A stretch of DNA of 64,000 nt from Niebla homalea (GCA_019925105.1 JAHGAU010000002.1:1922001-1986000); one strand, 5' to 3'; positions 10,275 through 22,051 are shown, counted from the first letter of the stretch. Notes: generated from the sequence alone by a model not told the origin. Numbers and translations are program-made.

Positions 10275-12792
10275 GCGATGTCGCAGAGAAAGGACATATT
10301 CAAAGGTGACGGAGACAAGGAGAAAACACATTCGCTTAAGACACTTTGAGAATTTGAGAGATAGTTGTTAGGCATAGATCGAGGAGTCAAAGAGTGAGAT
10401 AGGGCCAGAATGCCATACACGTTCTTTCCAAGATAAAGTAAACCTCGGAGACGGGTTTTCCACTTCGAACAATGTCTCGGAAGCCTTTTATTTTGTGAAG
10501 CAATAGAGAAGTCACCTTATACTAGAAAATACAATACTTACTCCGCGTGTCTCTTGGAGGAGTAAATCTCAGAGGCTTTCCTTCCAGTTTCATTGATCTG
10601 TTGGGTGTTTTATACCGTGTCAACCAATACCGACTCTGAATTTTTCCCGAATTCGCCCAAGTTCTGGGAGACTCATATCGTATGAAGCAAGGCTGACTCC
10701 GCATTTTGATTGGAATTGGTATACGCAATGCAGATTTGATTTCCCTGCCCAGAATGCTGGCAGAGACCTTCTCATCCAGAGCATCCTTGATTTTCTCGTC
10801 ACGACTCACAATCAGTGTCATGGCGTACTTTGACTTGGAACCTTTGTTTGAAAGAGAAGTATAGTCGTAGTACGCTCACAAGTCGAGATCAGAAAGGCGC
10901 TCCTCGTACTTAGACTTTGACATCCCTACCTATACTCCTTTTTCTGTGCCGAGAATCTTTATATGAACATTACATTTGTCAGGAAATTCGTCAGTGACGG
11001 GCTTGGTATCAAGTATCAAATCTTCGGACTATGCACGGCATATCATTTCCCATCAGCAACCAATCCTGATCTCCCATAACACAAGCCTCCTGGCGCAGAC
11101 CCATGTGACCCGTGTTGGTAAAGAACAGCCGCTAGCTCGAAGTCGTCTGAGCGATGCGGAGAGTCATTGCCACGTCGTCTCTCAAAATCGAACCTTGCCC
11201 CATTCCGGACGCCGTCGGCGAGTGACGGAGACTGTGTCTCGCCAAGCGGTGTTGAATATCATATTCTATAGGGAGGTAGTTTGCAACGCGAAGACGAATG
11301 TAAGCTAAGCTTGTGGGTGTTGGTGGATGTGTTTTATTGTAGGCACAATGGTCAGCGATCTGCGACCATCGTCCAGCGTCCATGACATTCTGACCGATGT
11401 TCATACTGTACTCTGTATTGTCGGCAAGCCCTGACAGAATTGGGTGTTCCAGAATTTGGTGTATCTATACAGGGATTATCTACTAAGATCGGAATGATAG
11501 GTCAAACCTCTAAAGCATAGAGCTGCATTATACTGGATGTATCCTTGCCGCATTCGAAATTATAGATTGGGCTCCAGTAACGGTCAATATTTGCAAGTAA
11601 CCGACCACTAAATTCCAAGTGGTGAGACAATGAATCAACCAATTGCGAGCTTTCCGCCGTTCGTAAATATTGTGAGTCGTTATGCCGGATCGACCAGGCG
11701 CCATTTGAGACAGAGTCCAGAGCAACAAGTTCGTTGCCACAGGCAGTCTCGAAAGACTGCTGTGATCATAACACAGAATGGAGGTGTGAATCAGTCAGCA
11801 CGCACGACGTAGACTTGAGCATGTCCTATAGTGGCCTTGCTATCACTATGTCCTCACTATCGATAAGACGTCTATCGTCCGGACCTCCCCAGCTCCCTGA
11901 AGGTACACCATCTCACTAATGAAGATGTCGCACATTCTAGACGTGACTTGCCTTCTACCAAATACACTGGCCACTTACACAATGTGCTCGAAGGGAAGAA
12001 ATAAAAGAAGAAGGCGGTCGATCGCTTTCGAAAGATCACAGTCTTTTCAAACTCCATGCTCGCTGTCTGACCTTGGCGGCTCAGAGGCACCCCGGGCACG
12101 AAGTCCTCAGAAGAACTTTCAGCATATTAGGCCAACATGCGCCACGAACGCGTTCTCACTCGAAGCCAAGGCTAGACCGCAACCAAGGATGGATTTAAAT
12201 TAGCTGATTTACTTCGCTGTGGAGCTATTTTCATCCTCCAATGGCAGCTGTCGTAGGCTCGCTTCCCCTTAGATGGTCATCCAATAATGGCAAGGCTTCA
12301 CCTTTCTCTTTTCCACGGCGCCTTCACCCGCATCGGCCGACTTGGCTGTCGCCATACTTTGTTGGCTTTCTTGGGCATGCTTGGATACTTTCGGCACAAG
12401 GCCCACCACCCCTGTCGCTGCGTGACGACAAGCGATTCGAGTCCGAAATGAAACAGGCAAGCACGGCGCAGCGTTGTATACTTATTCCTGGCTAGACCGC
12501 ATCGCAAGGCTGAGAGGCACAGTTGGGAGTTTTCGCGTGGGAGGTTGCATTGGGTTTGACCGTCTGCTGGTGCCTGCCTTTCCTGCGATCTCATTCCATC
12601 CTTCTTACTTCAGCTCGTCCATTGCTGTCAATTCTGTGTTCTGCATCGTCCCGTAGTTGAATACTTGCGTTACGATATTCGTTTCCTCGCTTGCTTGCTT
12701 GCATTGATAATCGGAGGTGAATCATTGTTGATCTGCCCATCCTTGACTTCAACGTTTCCCCATCCTCAGACCTTTGACATTTCTTCTCCACA
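10275..12792. other. intergenic, 2.5 kb, no supported gene
   Basis: Several short frames occur on both strands (for example 10522-10821 minus, ATG 10821, 99 codons; 11919-12203 plus) but none has a recognisable motif, signal peptide or matching splice site. A short minus-strand gene at 10.5-10.8 kb cannot be excluded. The right end holds the promoter and 5' UTR of the LITAF gene. Confidence 0.4.
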
Positions 12793-13503
12793 ATGGATCA
12801 CAAATCAGGAGCAGGTAAGTGAATCGTTGTCCTATCCGTCCCAACGGTCTTGAGCGATTGGCTCACTCTACTGTCTTCAGGCCCAGTCCCTCCTTACGAA
12901 CCCTATCCTGGCGCTGCCAATCAAGCACATCACACCGGCTCATACAATAATGGCGTTCCGTCTGCTCCCATGAGCGAAGCCGAGTGAGTCCCTCACTCCG
13001 ACTTCCTACCAATAATCCACCCATTGCAAGGAGCCCCTGACTTACTCTTCCTCCTCTCTCCGAAGCATGTACCCAAACCCCCAACACACCGGCTCCACAA
13101 ACCACTACCCTCACGACCCTATGGGCTCCCCTCCTCCTGCCCACGAACAACTCTACGGCTATCCTGGCCAACCCCAGCCCGGTCAAACCCCACCCATCAA
13201 CCACCAAAACTCCTACGGCATCGAACCCTCCCAACCCCCAATCGCACACGTGCCCACCGGCAATGAAAAACACGAATACCACAACCCAGCCGGGATGGCG
13301 CCGCAGCCCCAACCCTTCCAACACCAAGGCTCGCAGCTCCAACAACAGGGCCAATACAACGCCGGGTCGCAGCAGAAGGTGTATCAGTCCGCCACACCAC
13401 TGCAAGCGCTGAATCGCAGCCCGGCACCCGTGGATTGCCCATGCTGCCATGCCAGGGCGCTGACGGTGACAAAGCCGAGCACGGGGAATATGACACAGTG
13501 AGT

Positions 13504-13534
<31 letters not shown>

Positions 13535-13808
13535 CCTCTGCTTCCCCAAGCTTTGTTCTTCTGTTCCACTGCTCCTTTCTCTCCATCTGTCCCCGCGCGT
13601 GTTCGACCAAGAATCGGCGGATTTGGCTGACGCATTGGGTTTCTTTAGTATCTGGGGTTTCATCTGCTTCATCACGTTGTGCTGCTGCTGCATCCCCTAC
13701 TTGATCGACGCGACCAAGGATGTGGAGCATAAATGCGGGCATTGCGGGGTTATGCTCGCCGTGTGGCATCGTGGGTCCGGGAATGCGGAGGTGTTGCAGC
13801 ATGCTTGA
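12793..13808 (+). CDS. LITAF-like (LPS-induced TNF factor) zinc-ribbon membrane protein
   Basis: Four exons (12793-12814, 12881-12983, 13066-13497, 13649-13808) with consistent phases give 238 residues. The N-terminal ~150 residues are Pro/Gln/His/Tyr-rich and probably disordered (PPYEP, PPPAHEQLYGYPGQP), as in animal LITAF proteins with PPxY-type motifs. The C-terminal half holds the LITAF domain: first knuckle VDCPCCHAR, a cysteine-rich hydrophobic helix (FICFITLCCCCIPYLID) that inserts in the membrane as a hairpin, and second knuckle HKCGHCGVMLA. LITAF proteins sit on the cytosolic face of late endosomes and lysosomes; in fungi the exact role is not known to me. Intron 3 (13498-13648) contains a (CT)n microsatellite right behind its donor. 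Confidence 0.88.
13506..13533. repeat. (CT)14 microsatellite in LITAF intron 3
   Basis: An uninterrupted CT run of 14 units begins eight bases after the 5' splice site (GTGAGTAA) of the third intron. Length variation here would alter the intron but not the protein. Confidence 0.95.
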
Positions 13809-14618
13809 TCATGGCTAAGAATTTTAAAAAAGTAATATGATGTGGGTGCGTGTAGGCCTGGTTGTAGGATTTGATGGGTAAGAAGTTTGGGGAGCGTGTG
13901 TGGAGCGGGTAATGACTGTGTTCCAGTACGGCCGCGGATGGAGCTGTGAGGAATGTTGCTGCTGCTGCTGCTTCGCTGGTCGCCGTTTTGTCTTGGGAAC
14001 TTTCCTTGGATTGGAGAAGTACGTTCTGCTAGAGATACCAAATACCGTCATGTTTTTCGTCGCGTTATTCTCATTGTAAGGATTTTATGAGGCATCATAT
14101 ACCTCATAGTGACGCCTGACCATAAGGCAAAACATCCTGACATTTTTAATTTTTCTCTCGCAATGACTTGGCGCCAAAGCTGAGGCTCATTACGCTTTGT
14201 TTCGTCTAGACATCAAGTCAGCCACCACACGTTGCAATTTTATATTACCGTAGAGGCCAACATCTTTTTTCGTTCGATGGGATGCCTGATTGTAGTGTGT
14301 GCATCCCAAATCTGCCTCGGGCGCGTACGACTCACCCCCTTAACCAATCAGCACGCAGCACGCAGCAAACCCCCTGCAGCCCACTCCATCGCCCTGCATG
14401 AAAAGGCTACAATGGGTTGCAGCGTCCACGTCGTGAGCCGTGCTTGTTCAATCGTTCTCCATTACCGCCGGTACCAGCCATACCCCTCCACCCCCCCCCA
14501 CCTTCCCCCCTTTCAAAGGACCAACGATGTCCTTCCTCTTCTTCATTATTGACCCCCGTGCTTTTTGCGACATCTTTCATACTCCCACCATCGACTACCA
14601 AAGAAGCTCGAATTCCCC
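13809..14618. other. intergenic between LITAF gene and membrane protein
   Basis: About 800 bases with no supported gene. A short trinucleotide run (GCT/CTG, about 13954-13971) and a C-rich patch at 14490-14510 are the only visible structure. It should contain the LITAF terminator and the promoter of the next plus-strand gene. Confidence 0.5.
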
Positions 14619-16829
14619 ATGCCCAATGCCTTCGGCGCGAGTAATGGTACAGCAGCAACGGCGGGATGGCAAGCCGATCCCAACACGCGGGGGACCTGGA
14701 CCATCGTGGTATCGTGCGTGATCACGCTCGCGCTGTCCGCGTGGACAGCGCTGCACTTGAACGTCCCCGAGCATGGCACGCAAGGGTTGAGGTGGAGGAA
14801 GGCCAAGTGGTTGGGGCTGGGCCTGATGGCGCCCGAGGCGGTGGCGTATGTTGCGTGGTGTCAGAGGAGGGTGAGTGATTGCGCGAGGGGAAGACACTGT
14901 TGCTTGGAAATTTTGGGGGCCTTGCGCTCTTTCTTGTCGGGAAAGTGGAGTTTCTGGAGGTCGTTTTCGGGGGAGGATTGGTGATGGGTGTTGAGGGATG
15001 GTGATTACTGACTGTCCCGTTTGAACATGATAGGAAGCGCAGCGACTGGCTCGTGATGTGAGGCAGGCTTTGCACCAGCCGGAGCCTGAGAGGTGGTGGA
15101 CATACTTACGGAGACGGGTAATCTGGGGGCGAAGGAAGAAGCTGCAGCATGCCGACGAGGCCAGTGCCTCCTCCATACCCGGTGGACGACCCTCGGGTCC
15201 TGCAAGAAGCGACATCCCGATCTGGATGACCGTCCACGGCTTCTACGGCACCATGGGCGGCTTTGCCATGTCGACGGGTGGCGACACAAACTCCTCATTC
15301 TTGCCCAAGAACGGGACTCGAGCAGCGCTTACACCCCAAGGGCTCCTCTTCCTCCTTGAACAAGCGCCTGCCTTATTTCCCAGAATCAGTCGCGCAGACA
15401 TCCGGGATAAGTCGAAAGCAGACGGCGTGAAGAAAACAGTGGTATGTATGCAGGCGATCTGGTTCGGAGTCAATGTTATCACGCGGCTGGCACAGGGGTT
15501 ACCAATCGCGTTGCTGGAGTTGAATGCGGCGGCTCATGCGATCTGTACGTTGGTAATATATGTCATGTGGTGGGATAAGCCATTGGATGTCGAAGAGCCA
15601 ACTGTCATCGGTGAGGGCAGGGTTGAGGGCAGCGATACATTAATGGCGTTTATGTGGATGGCCTCGAGGTGCTCGACATGCGGATTGAGAAGCTGGGATC
15701 TGAGGCACAGGTTGAGGGATGAGTTCGATGGGATCTGGATGCTCGGTGAGGTCCACATCGGGGATTTGATCTTTGAAAAGCGGCGTGGAACAGGGATGAT
15801 AGATGGAGGAGTGCCAATGCTTGTCCACATGGACCAGATATCGCCTGCTCCCGAGACACCGCCAGGCCCAGCTTCACAGCAAGCACCGGAGGCCTCCTTT
15901 GTTTACCCGCCCCCTAACCAGATCGAGAATTCTCACGGCTTTTTCAGTAAATTAGTGATGTTCCTGTACAACAATTTCTCCCGAGTTCGCCTTCAGGCCC
16001 CGCCAGCGCTGTTTTCCCGCCGCACAGCCATCAGTGCCTTGTCTCCAACCACGATCAAGCGGTGGAAGTTGGCACATAGTGCAATCCACAATTATGCCCT
16101 CTTGAACCTCGTAGGAGAGCGGCATGGCACCCGCGTCCCATTACTGCAAGATCGCGACTATTTGAAACTTCGAATCCCCAACTATGGTGCCGTGTTGACA
16201 GCCTCTTCAGGCGGGTATATTGTGAGTAATTTTATTTCAGGCATGTTGGTTTTGCCTTGAAAGCTTCTTCTTCCATGAGAAGTGAGCCTTGCAGGTCCTT
16301 TCGCCAGTCAGAGTGTCTTTTAGTGATCATCAATCTCGACGTTTGCTGATTGATGTTTCTTACATAGGTTGCATGGTTGGCTGGCGGCATTTCGGGATTA
16401 CTCTATGGTGGGCTGCACTGTTTCGCCTGGAACGCGCCCTTTGCGAGTGAGGTGGAAAGACTTCTATGGAGGATAAGCAGCGTGATCATCACAGGTGTAG
16501 CGGGCATTATTGCACCAAGCGTGCTCGCTTTCCCTGACACAGGGCGCGGGTTGAATAGAATGGCCGACTTTGTTCGCCAGCGACGATTTGAAGGCGACCT
16601 TGAAAGCAGCTTGCCCGGTAAAGGTGGCAGGAAACTCAGTACTATGAAGCAGTGGGGATTGGTAATCCTCTGGATACTGTTAATTTGGTTATTGGGTCCA
16701 TTTCTCCATTATGGTTACCTTGGCTCCAGAGTCTTCTTAATAGTAGAGAGTTTCATCGACCTATGGTCCCTACCCCAAAAAGTGTATGTAGACGTCCGCT
16801 GGCCAGCATATTTACCACATATAACCTGA
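14619..16829 (+). CDS. Multi-pass membrane protein of a fungal-expanded family (paralog A)
   Basis: Three exons (14619-14870, 15034-16221, 16368-16829), both introns phase 0, give 633 residues. Start ATG 14619 (MPNAFGAS) precedes the family N-terminal signature GWQADPNTRGTWTIV. Conserved stretches follow in the family order: LNVPEHG, MAPEAVAYVAW, HGFYGTMGGFAM, ISRADIRDKSKADGVKK, an ELNA/MWWDKPLDVEEP block, and the C-terminal GGLHCFAWNAPFASEVERLLWRIS and VRWPAYLPHI. There are roughly seven to eight hydrophobic segments. The same blocks occur in the convergent gene at 17171-18453, so the two are paralogs. I know the family as abundant, uncharacterised fungal integral membrane proteins; no function is assigned. 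All splice sites and frames are intact. Confidence 0.78.
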
Positions 16830-17170
16830 GGGAATGGCATACTGAAAACATTCGAGATCTGGAGGACGTAAATCAAAAAGTCTTTGCATCTTCGAGAAGA
16901 ACACCAAAGCAGCGTATTGAGGGGCTTGATGAAAGAGATATGTAAAACAGTCGACAGTCGACAGAGGAATCTGTTTGATGAAATGCCGCGATCCTCTTGT
17001 GAGTAGTTGAAGATAATGTATAAGATGTGAAAGTATGAAAGGCAGTTCAAATACTACATTGAGAAAGCGCATGCGAGATGGACAAACCAATGACATGAAG
17101 TCTTCCTATACAGCAACCAATAAAGACGAGTCCTCTCGGACATTGTCAAGATCATCAGTGAAAGCTTTCA
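16830..17170. other. shared 3' region of the convergent paralog pair
   Basis: The 341 bases between the two stop codons hold no gene. Being the meeting point of convergent transcription units it should contain both polyadenylation regions; AATAAA-like hexamers occur (CAATAAAGA near 17118). Confidence 0.5.
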
Positions 17171-18453
17171 CTAGATGTGAGGTATATACTCTGACCACTG
17201 AACGTTGAGAAATGCTGTCGGATTGAGGCTCCTCAGCTCTGCAAATGCCTCAGCAAGTAAATAAGCTCGCGCAATACCGTACGATAATATGGTCCAAAAC
17301 TCCCAGGGGAGCGGTAGCGTAGCCGGCTCGCGAGCCCGATCTTCTTCCACTTTCTCTGCCCTCTGCCTTTCTAAATTTGGCAGCTTCTTGGAGTCCATGA
17401 TTCTCAAATATAGCCATTGCCAACGTCCCAGACGGACCCAGGAGGCCGCAGTCTCCAAAACCCAGAACATCGCGGTGACTCCGAAGAGGATCAGACTACA
17501 AACTCGCCAGAGCGTACCCTCGACAGCTGAAGGGAAAGAGAAGTGCCATCCAGCTACGTGGATCCCGCTGAAGAGGAGTGTACCAAAGCAGACAAAGTAT
17601 TCCTGGAAGCCATAAGGATTCATTGGAAACCTGTCATTCGGTATACGCTGGATAGGGCGCTGTGGTGGTATGACGGGCATCTTCATGAAGGGTTGAACAT
17701 TCATGGCCCATCCTGGTCCGTTTGCATCCACGAAATCCAACGGTGTCTGCTTCCACGCCCGTGAACCAATTATCTCTTCGATGTTCGCCTCGCAATGCAG
17801 CCAGATTGGTTTGCGGACGTCGCAGGGTTTATGAAACCAGATAAAGCTTGTCATAAGCGAACATACGACAATTGCCAAAGCGTTCAATTCTAAAGTTGTG
17901 ATATCAAGATGCTGGATGGCGCGCCCGATGCATTGTAAGATAAAATAGCCAATCTGGATTGATGCGATGAACTTGGAAAGCCTGTCTTGTTTTGATTTAT
18001 CCCAAATATCATCTGTGCCGACCCTAGGATACTCGACGTACCCATGCACGATGAGCCAATGCAACTGTTTCGCATTCAAGGGGAAGCCGTCAAAATTGGG
18101 GGTTGGAGGACAAAGCCGCCCATATCTGCGAAAAAGGCTAGTCGCATGTTCCATAGGTCATATCCTCCTTTTCCAAAGTCCTCAACTGATTGGCGTGCCC
18201 TGCTCCATTGACCAGAGGCGTATGTGAGGACAATTTCTGGGGCGACAATTGCCAAAAACATCCAGAGTATTCGGCGACGGATAAGAAGCGGCCAAGAGTC
18301 GTGTGAGGCTGGAACATTGAGGCAAAGGACTGTGTATGTGCAAATGAAGACGGTGGCCAAACAGGTCCATATGATGTCCCATGTCCCTCTGTTTGAAGGC
18401 TGGTCAACCCAGCCGGAGACTCGACCGTTGATCGATACATTGAGAGCCGTCAT
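17171..18453 (-). pseudogene. Multi-pass membrane protein, paralog B, interrupted by a one-base frameshift
   Basis: From ATG 18453 the frame reads the family N-terminus (WVDQPSNRGTWDIIWTC, CLNVPASHDSW, IVAPEIVLTYASGQW, MRLAFFADMGGFVLQPP) and then runs into a stop. The rest of the protein (NFDGFPLNAKQLHWL, GTDDIWDKSKQDRLSKF, ELNALAIVVCS, IWFHKPCDVRKPIWL, ending NVQWSEYIPHI) continues in another frame to the stop at 17171. The switch falls inside a run of five G on the plus strand (18098-18102); one extra G joins the two halves in the order seen in paralog A, giving about 427 residues without introns. The lesion may be genuine or a homopolymer error. Everything else in the gene looks conserved, which favours a very recent lesion or an error. 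Confidence 0.75.
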
Positions 18454-19075
18454 CTCTAGGATCTCAGCGTTGGTCTACGGAAAATGACAAAGGTACCAAA
18501 CTCTGAGACCATTGCATCTCGTGATAGAGCTCAGGAATGAGCCAAACAACAGCAGACGATACTGACCTTTTAGCTGGCTACGATCGGACGATCGGACGAT
18601 CGTGCAACCATCAAAGATGGCTGTATGGGGGCGTAAGCCGGGGAATTGACCCGAGATCTCCGGCGCTTAGCACGACGTCGCCATTGGCCACGATCCGAAT
18701 CTCTCCAAGGATTAGTTCCATGCAGGCCTGGATCATGCATTGATTATTTGGAAGAGCTCGAGTTCAATGAAGTCGAAGATCCAAGGGTGACGTGTCTCAC
18801 GACCTTGAGCGCTTCCACCAAAGTTCATTGGCCAGCCCACTTGAGACGGTCAAGTAAATCCCAGAGCCGCCGGAGCTAATTCCTCAAGTTTCAGGTCTCG
18901 CGCACTTCTGTGAATTCGCTGGTCCCTGGCGTATGAGAGCTGGGCGTAGAGCGTATGAAGATGTATCCCAGCCTCCACAGCTCGTTGGGGATTGATCGGT
19001 GGTCATAGACCTGCTCGTGCACCACAATTCACAATACCATAGGTGTTGATTGTCAGATAGCTATATCTTTTCGGT
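18454..19075. other. intergenic with short ATCGGACG repeat and tRNA-like relic
   Basis: No supported protein gene. A triplet of CGATCGGACGATCGGACGATCG lies near 18579-18602. On the minus strand about 18630-18700 resembles a degenerate tRNA: an A-box-like TGGCCAATGG and a B-box-like GGGTCAATTCCC that lacks one T. No acceptor stem forms, so it is at most a relic or SINE-like piece. Confidence 0.35.
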
Positions 19076-20277
19076 CTATGATCCTAGAGCAGCCTGTCCA
19101 CTCACGAAGGCTCTCCATACTGCCAGACTTACGACGGGATAGGACATGATCCGATCATGTAGGCCATATTTGACAATTTCTTCTCTCAACACTCCCTTCT
19201 GACTTTGATGTTGCATGATCCAGCCTCCCGCACCTAGATCAACCTTGTCCTGCATCTTCTGCTTTTCAAGCTCCTCATAGCCAATGCCCATAGGCAAAGA
19301 GGCGTTGACAGCGTTCCAAAATAGAGTTTCGCTTTGCGACCACGGGATATCCCAATCATCCTCTGCATGTATGATAGTGACATGATACTTGGACTCGTCT
19401 CCTGTCATTTTGTGGCATTGCCCTACAAATTCCGCCAGCTTATCTTTGCTGGGCCATTTGGTGACAATGAATTTATTGAGCAAAGCATGAAGCCGTGGGA
19501 AGCGTGCGAGCGGAGAAAGAAGAGGAATCACCCCAGCGACTTTGTATGTAGCGGTCAAAAGTTCCACATTGGCGAATGGAGCCACCAGGACCATGCCTGA
19601 GAAAAGGGTCGGCGTTGGCTTCATCGCCAAGTGGTGGGCTAGGGAGATAGCGACAGCGGTTCCGATGGATTGTGCAAAGAGGACGATGCGGGAGGGAGGA
19701 ATACCGGCTTCATCCATGGCCCATTCGGCGAGCGTGAGAGCATCTGTTAGAAGGCCGTCTTCAGAAGGTGATCCAGTACTATTGCCGAAACCTCGATAGT
19801 CAATAGCAACCGTATGAATTCTGTCCGGCGCGGCAGTGTAGAGGGCACGATAGCTGGGAGGTCGCCACCCAGAACCTAGTGTTCCAGCTGCTCCGTGAAG
19901 GTAAATGACTAAAAGTGCATTCGGATCTTCACGAAGAATTTTGAAGCTGCGTCGAGCCTTGACGTCGTCAGCGAGGCCCGAAGGTTCTTCGAGAAGCAGC
20001 TGTTCATTGCTCCCGTAGACTTCCAAGGGTAGAATGTGCCAGGCGTGAAGCGTTTCTCCGTCTTTCGTGTTGAGGTGAAATGGCGTTACTTGGTTGTGCA
20101 GAAATCCCCAGTTTCAGGCACATTGACATCTTGGGACCAGGTCAGCGTTAAGCGATTAAGGTATATGATCTGCCGTTGGAAGGCGGGTATTGTGAGTATT
20201 GCAAGAAAGCCGAAGTAGATTGTTGCTGTAAAGACTATTGCCCGTAGAGCGAACAGTAATAGGGTGGCCAGATCCAT
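19076..20277 (-). CDS. ABHD12-like membrane-anchored alpha/beta hydrolase, with one-base frameshift
   Basis: From ATG 20277 the frame begins with a hydrophobic anchor (LLLFALRAIVFTATIYFGFLAILTI) and RQIIYLNRLTLTWSQDVNVPETG. The ABHD12-type continuation (GFLHNQVTPFHL, DGETLHAWHILPLEVYG) lies in another frame, and one further C in the run at 20106-20109 would join them. The catalytic part is complete: oxyanion region YLHGAAGTLGSGWR, nucleophile elbow FAQSIGTA with Ser, Asp in HAEDDWDIPWSQS, and His in YGLHDRIMSYP. Joined length is about 400 residues. ABHD12 enzymes are serine hydrolases of lysophospholipids and monoacylglycerols with the active site on the lumenal side. As printed, the anchor and catalytic domain are out of frame. 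A catalytic-domain-only product seems unlikely to be targeted correctly. Confidence 0.78.
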
Positions 20278-20884
20278 CGTCACACCTATTGCGCCAGGAA
20301 TCACCTGACCGGAAGCAGCTGTAGCTTTTGCTTCGTGCTTTTGCCGACGAATGAATCATACCTACCTCAGAGATGGTGTCCGAGCTTGGCAGTCTGACGA
20401 CGACAGTCCGAAGAGTCACCAGAATTACCGTCTATCCAGCGCCAAAGCATTCATAGCCGCCGCTCAGTGGATGAAACCGTTCAGGGAGTATCCGACTGTG
20501 TAAAATTCTGCACGTACTCGGAAGATCTGGTGGCGGTGCTAGGAGTCAGAACCATCCGACTGCTGACGAGGAACCAATGAAAAGAGCGACGCAAGTTCCA
20601 AGAACGCCAAGATAGACAGCTAGGCTCGATGAAGGCAAGCGTGTGCAGATGACGTTCGAATCAGCATCGTCATTTGATCATTCTACAAGAGGCCGACTGT
20701 GAGGCTGATTCAGCGTGTTGCATCTCCATTATTGTCTATAAGTATTGTTTGCTTCTTGGAGTCAGCCTTGTCTCGTTTCTTTTCTCTCTTGTCATATCAC
20801 TTCTCCCGATCTTCTTCATATCTGCAATTTCACCTGAAACACAACACATCTTAGAAAAGTCATCGACATTACACTCCATATCGC
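20278..20884. other. divergent promoter region
   Basis: About 600 bases between the ABHD12-like gene (minus) and the glycine-zipper gene (plus). No gene is seen. The stretch just before 20885 is CT-rich (20760-20840), as in many fungal 5' leaders. Confidence 0.45.
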
Positions 20885-22051
20885 ATGCACCTCCCTCGTC
20901 TTCCAGCAGGCAGCCACTCGATCAGTTCGCCGCCATCCCCCGAGTACACAGACACCAAGGACATGGCTGCACAATCCTACTATGAAGGTTCCACCAGCTT
21001 CCCTCCACCTCCTCCCTCCGCGACCGGTTCCGCTCCACCACCATACAGCTCCCCCCATCTTGCGCCCTCATCGCCACAACCTCAACGTCCACCTCCACCA
21101 CAACAACAGTACTCGCAACCAGCCCCTACCTCCACTCAACAACGCCCCCCTCCCCCGCCACAAGCCTACTCTACCGCCAGCAACCGCGACTACTACCCTC
21201 AACAACAACAACAACAACCCTGGCACATGCCCTGGCATCACCACCAACAACAACCACAAAACCCCTACGGCTCCCCTGCCCCGCAACAGAACACCCATCT
21301 AGCGCCCTACCATCCCCCACCCCCACAACCCTACCAAAACAACTACTCCCCCTCCACCCCTCAACTCCACCACTACCCCCAACAACAACAACAACAAAAC
21401 ACCTATCCTGCCCCCTCGCCCCGCCCTCACAAACACCACCACCACCATCGCCACTCCAACAGCGGTGGCGGCACCTCCCGCCCCACCACCCGCAAATCCC
21501 GCAGCAACTCCCACCAAGCCCGCGACACCTTCCTCGGCGCCGGTGCGGGCGGCCTGATCGGTGATGTCCTCCTCGGCCCCGGGGTAGGCACGCTGGGCGC
21601 GGCCATCATTGGCGGGTTGGGCGGGAACAAGCATGCCAAGGGGAAAGAGCGGCGGAAGAGCATCACCAAGGAATATCACGAGGGGAGGTATGAGAGGGTG
21701 GGGGGGCCGCCGGCACCAGGAGGAGGGAGGGCGAGGAGTTGGGGTGGGGAGGGCAGGAGGAGGAGGGGTGATAGGAGTGTTAGTAGTAGTGGTAGTAGTA
21801 GTACCAGTGATGATGGGAGGAGGGGGTTGGGGGGTATTATCGGTGATTTGTTTGGGTGGATAGGGGATGGGATTTTTGAGACGGTGGTGATTTTTTCTGC
21901 TTTGGGAGGGCGGGCGGATGCTTTGATAGCGTCTCTTGTGAAACTTCCAGGAGGGCTCTGTCTTGCTCAATGTGCGACAATGGGGATACCATATGGATGG
22001 CATGGGGTATCTCATCATGGCCAAAGGACTTTGGTTGGTCAGCAAACTTGA
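20885..22051 (+). CDS. Pro/Gln/His-rich protein with glycine-zipper segment
   Basis: A single-exon frame of 388 residues from ATG 20885. Residues ~35-210 are low complexity: PPPPP runs, poly-Gln, poly-His (HKHHHHHRH) and Tyr, consistent with an intrinsically disordered or prion-like region. Residues ~215-250 form a glycine zipper (FLGAGAGGLIGDVLLGPGVGTLGAAIIGGLGG) of the type that packs helices in membranes. A basic stretch, Gly/Arg, Ser-rich and a second Gly-rich hydrophobic piece (GGIIGDLFGWIGDGIFETVV) follow. Proline-rich plus glycine-zipper proteins are common in fungi and often stress-linked, but no precise function is known to me. The exact C-terminus after ~21900 is less certain, as the last ~45 residues look unlike the rest and an unseen intron is possible. 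Confidence 0.65.
   Translation: MHLPRLPAGSHSISSPPSPEYTDTKDMAAQSYYEGSTSFPPPPPSATGSAPPPYSSPHLAPSSPQPQRPPPPQQQYSQPAPTSTQQRPPPPPQAYSTASNRDYYPQQQQQQPWHMPWHHHQQQPQNPYGSPAPQQNTHLAPYHPPPPQPYQNNYSPSTPQLHHYPQQQQQQNTYPAPSPRPHKHHHHHRHSNSGGGTSRPTTRKSRSNSHQARDTFLGAGAGGLIGDVLLGPGVGTLGAAIIGGLGGNKHAKGKERRKSITKEYHEGRYERVGGPPAPGGGRARSWGGEGRRRRGDRSVSSSGSSSTSDDGRRGLGGIIGDLFGWIGDGIFETVVIFSALGGRADALIASLVKLPGGLCLAQCATMGIPYGWHGVSHHGQRTLVGQQT

Noticed and set aside
10522..10821. 99-codon minus-strand frame with ATG
   Set aside because: No motif, no introns, no conserved-looking composition; kept only as a remote possibility in the intergenic entry.
12241..12660. Several overlapping short frames upstream of the LITAF gene
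   Set aside because: They overlap on both strands without domain signals; likely promoter and leader sequence.
13197..13802. Minus-strand 201-codon frame over the LITAF gene
   Set aside because: Antisense shadow of the well-supported LITAF exons.
18630..18700. Minus-strand tRNA gene
   Set aside because: A- and B-box-like motifs are present but the acceptor stem does not pair and the T loop lacks a base; called a relic only.
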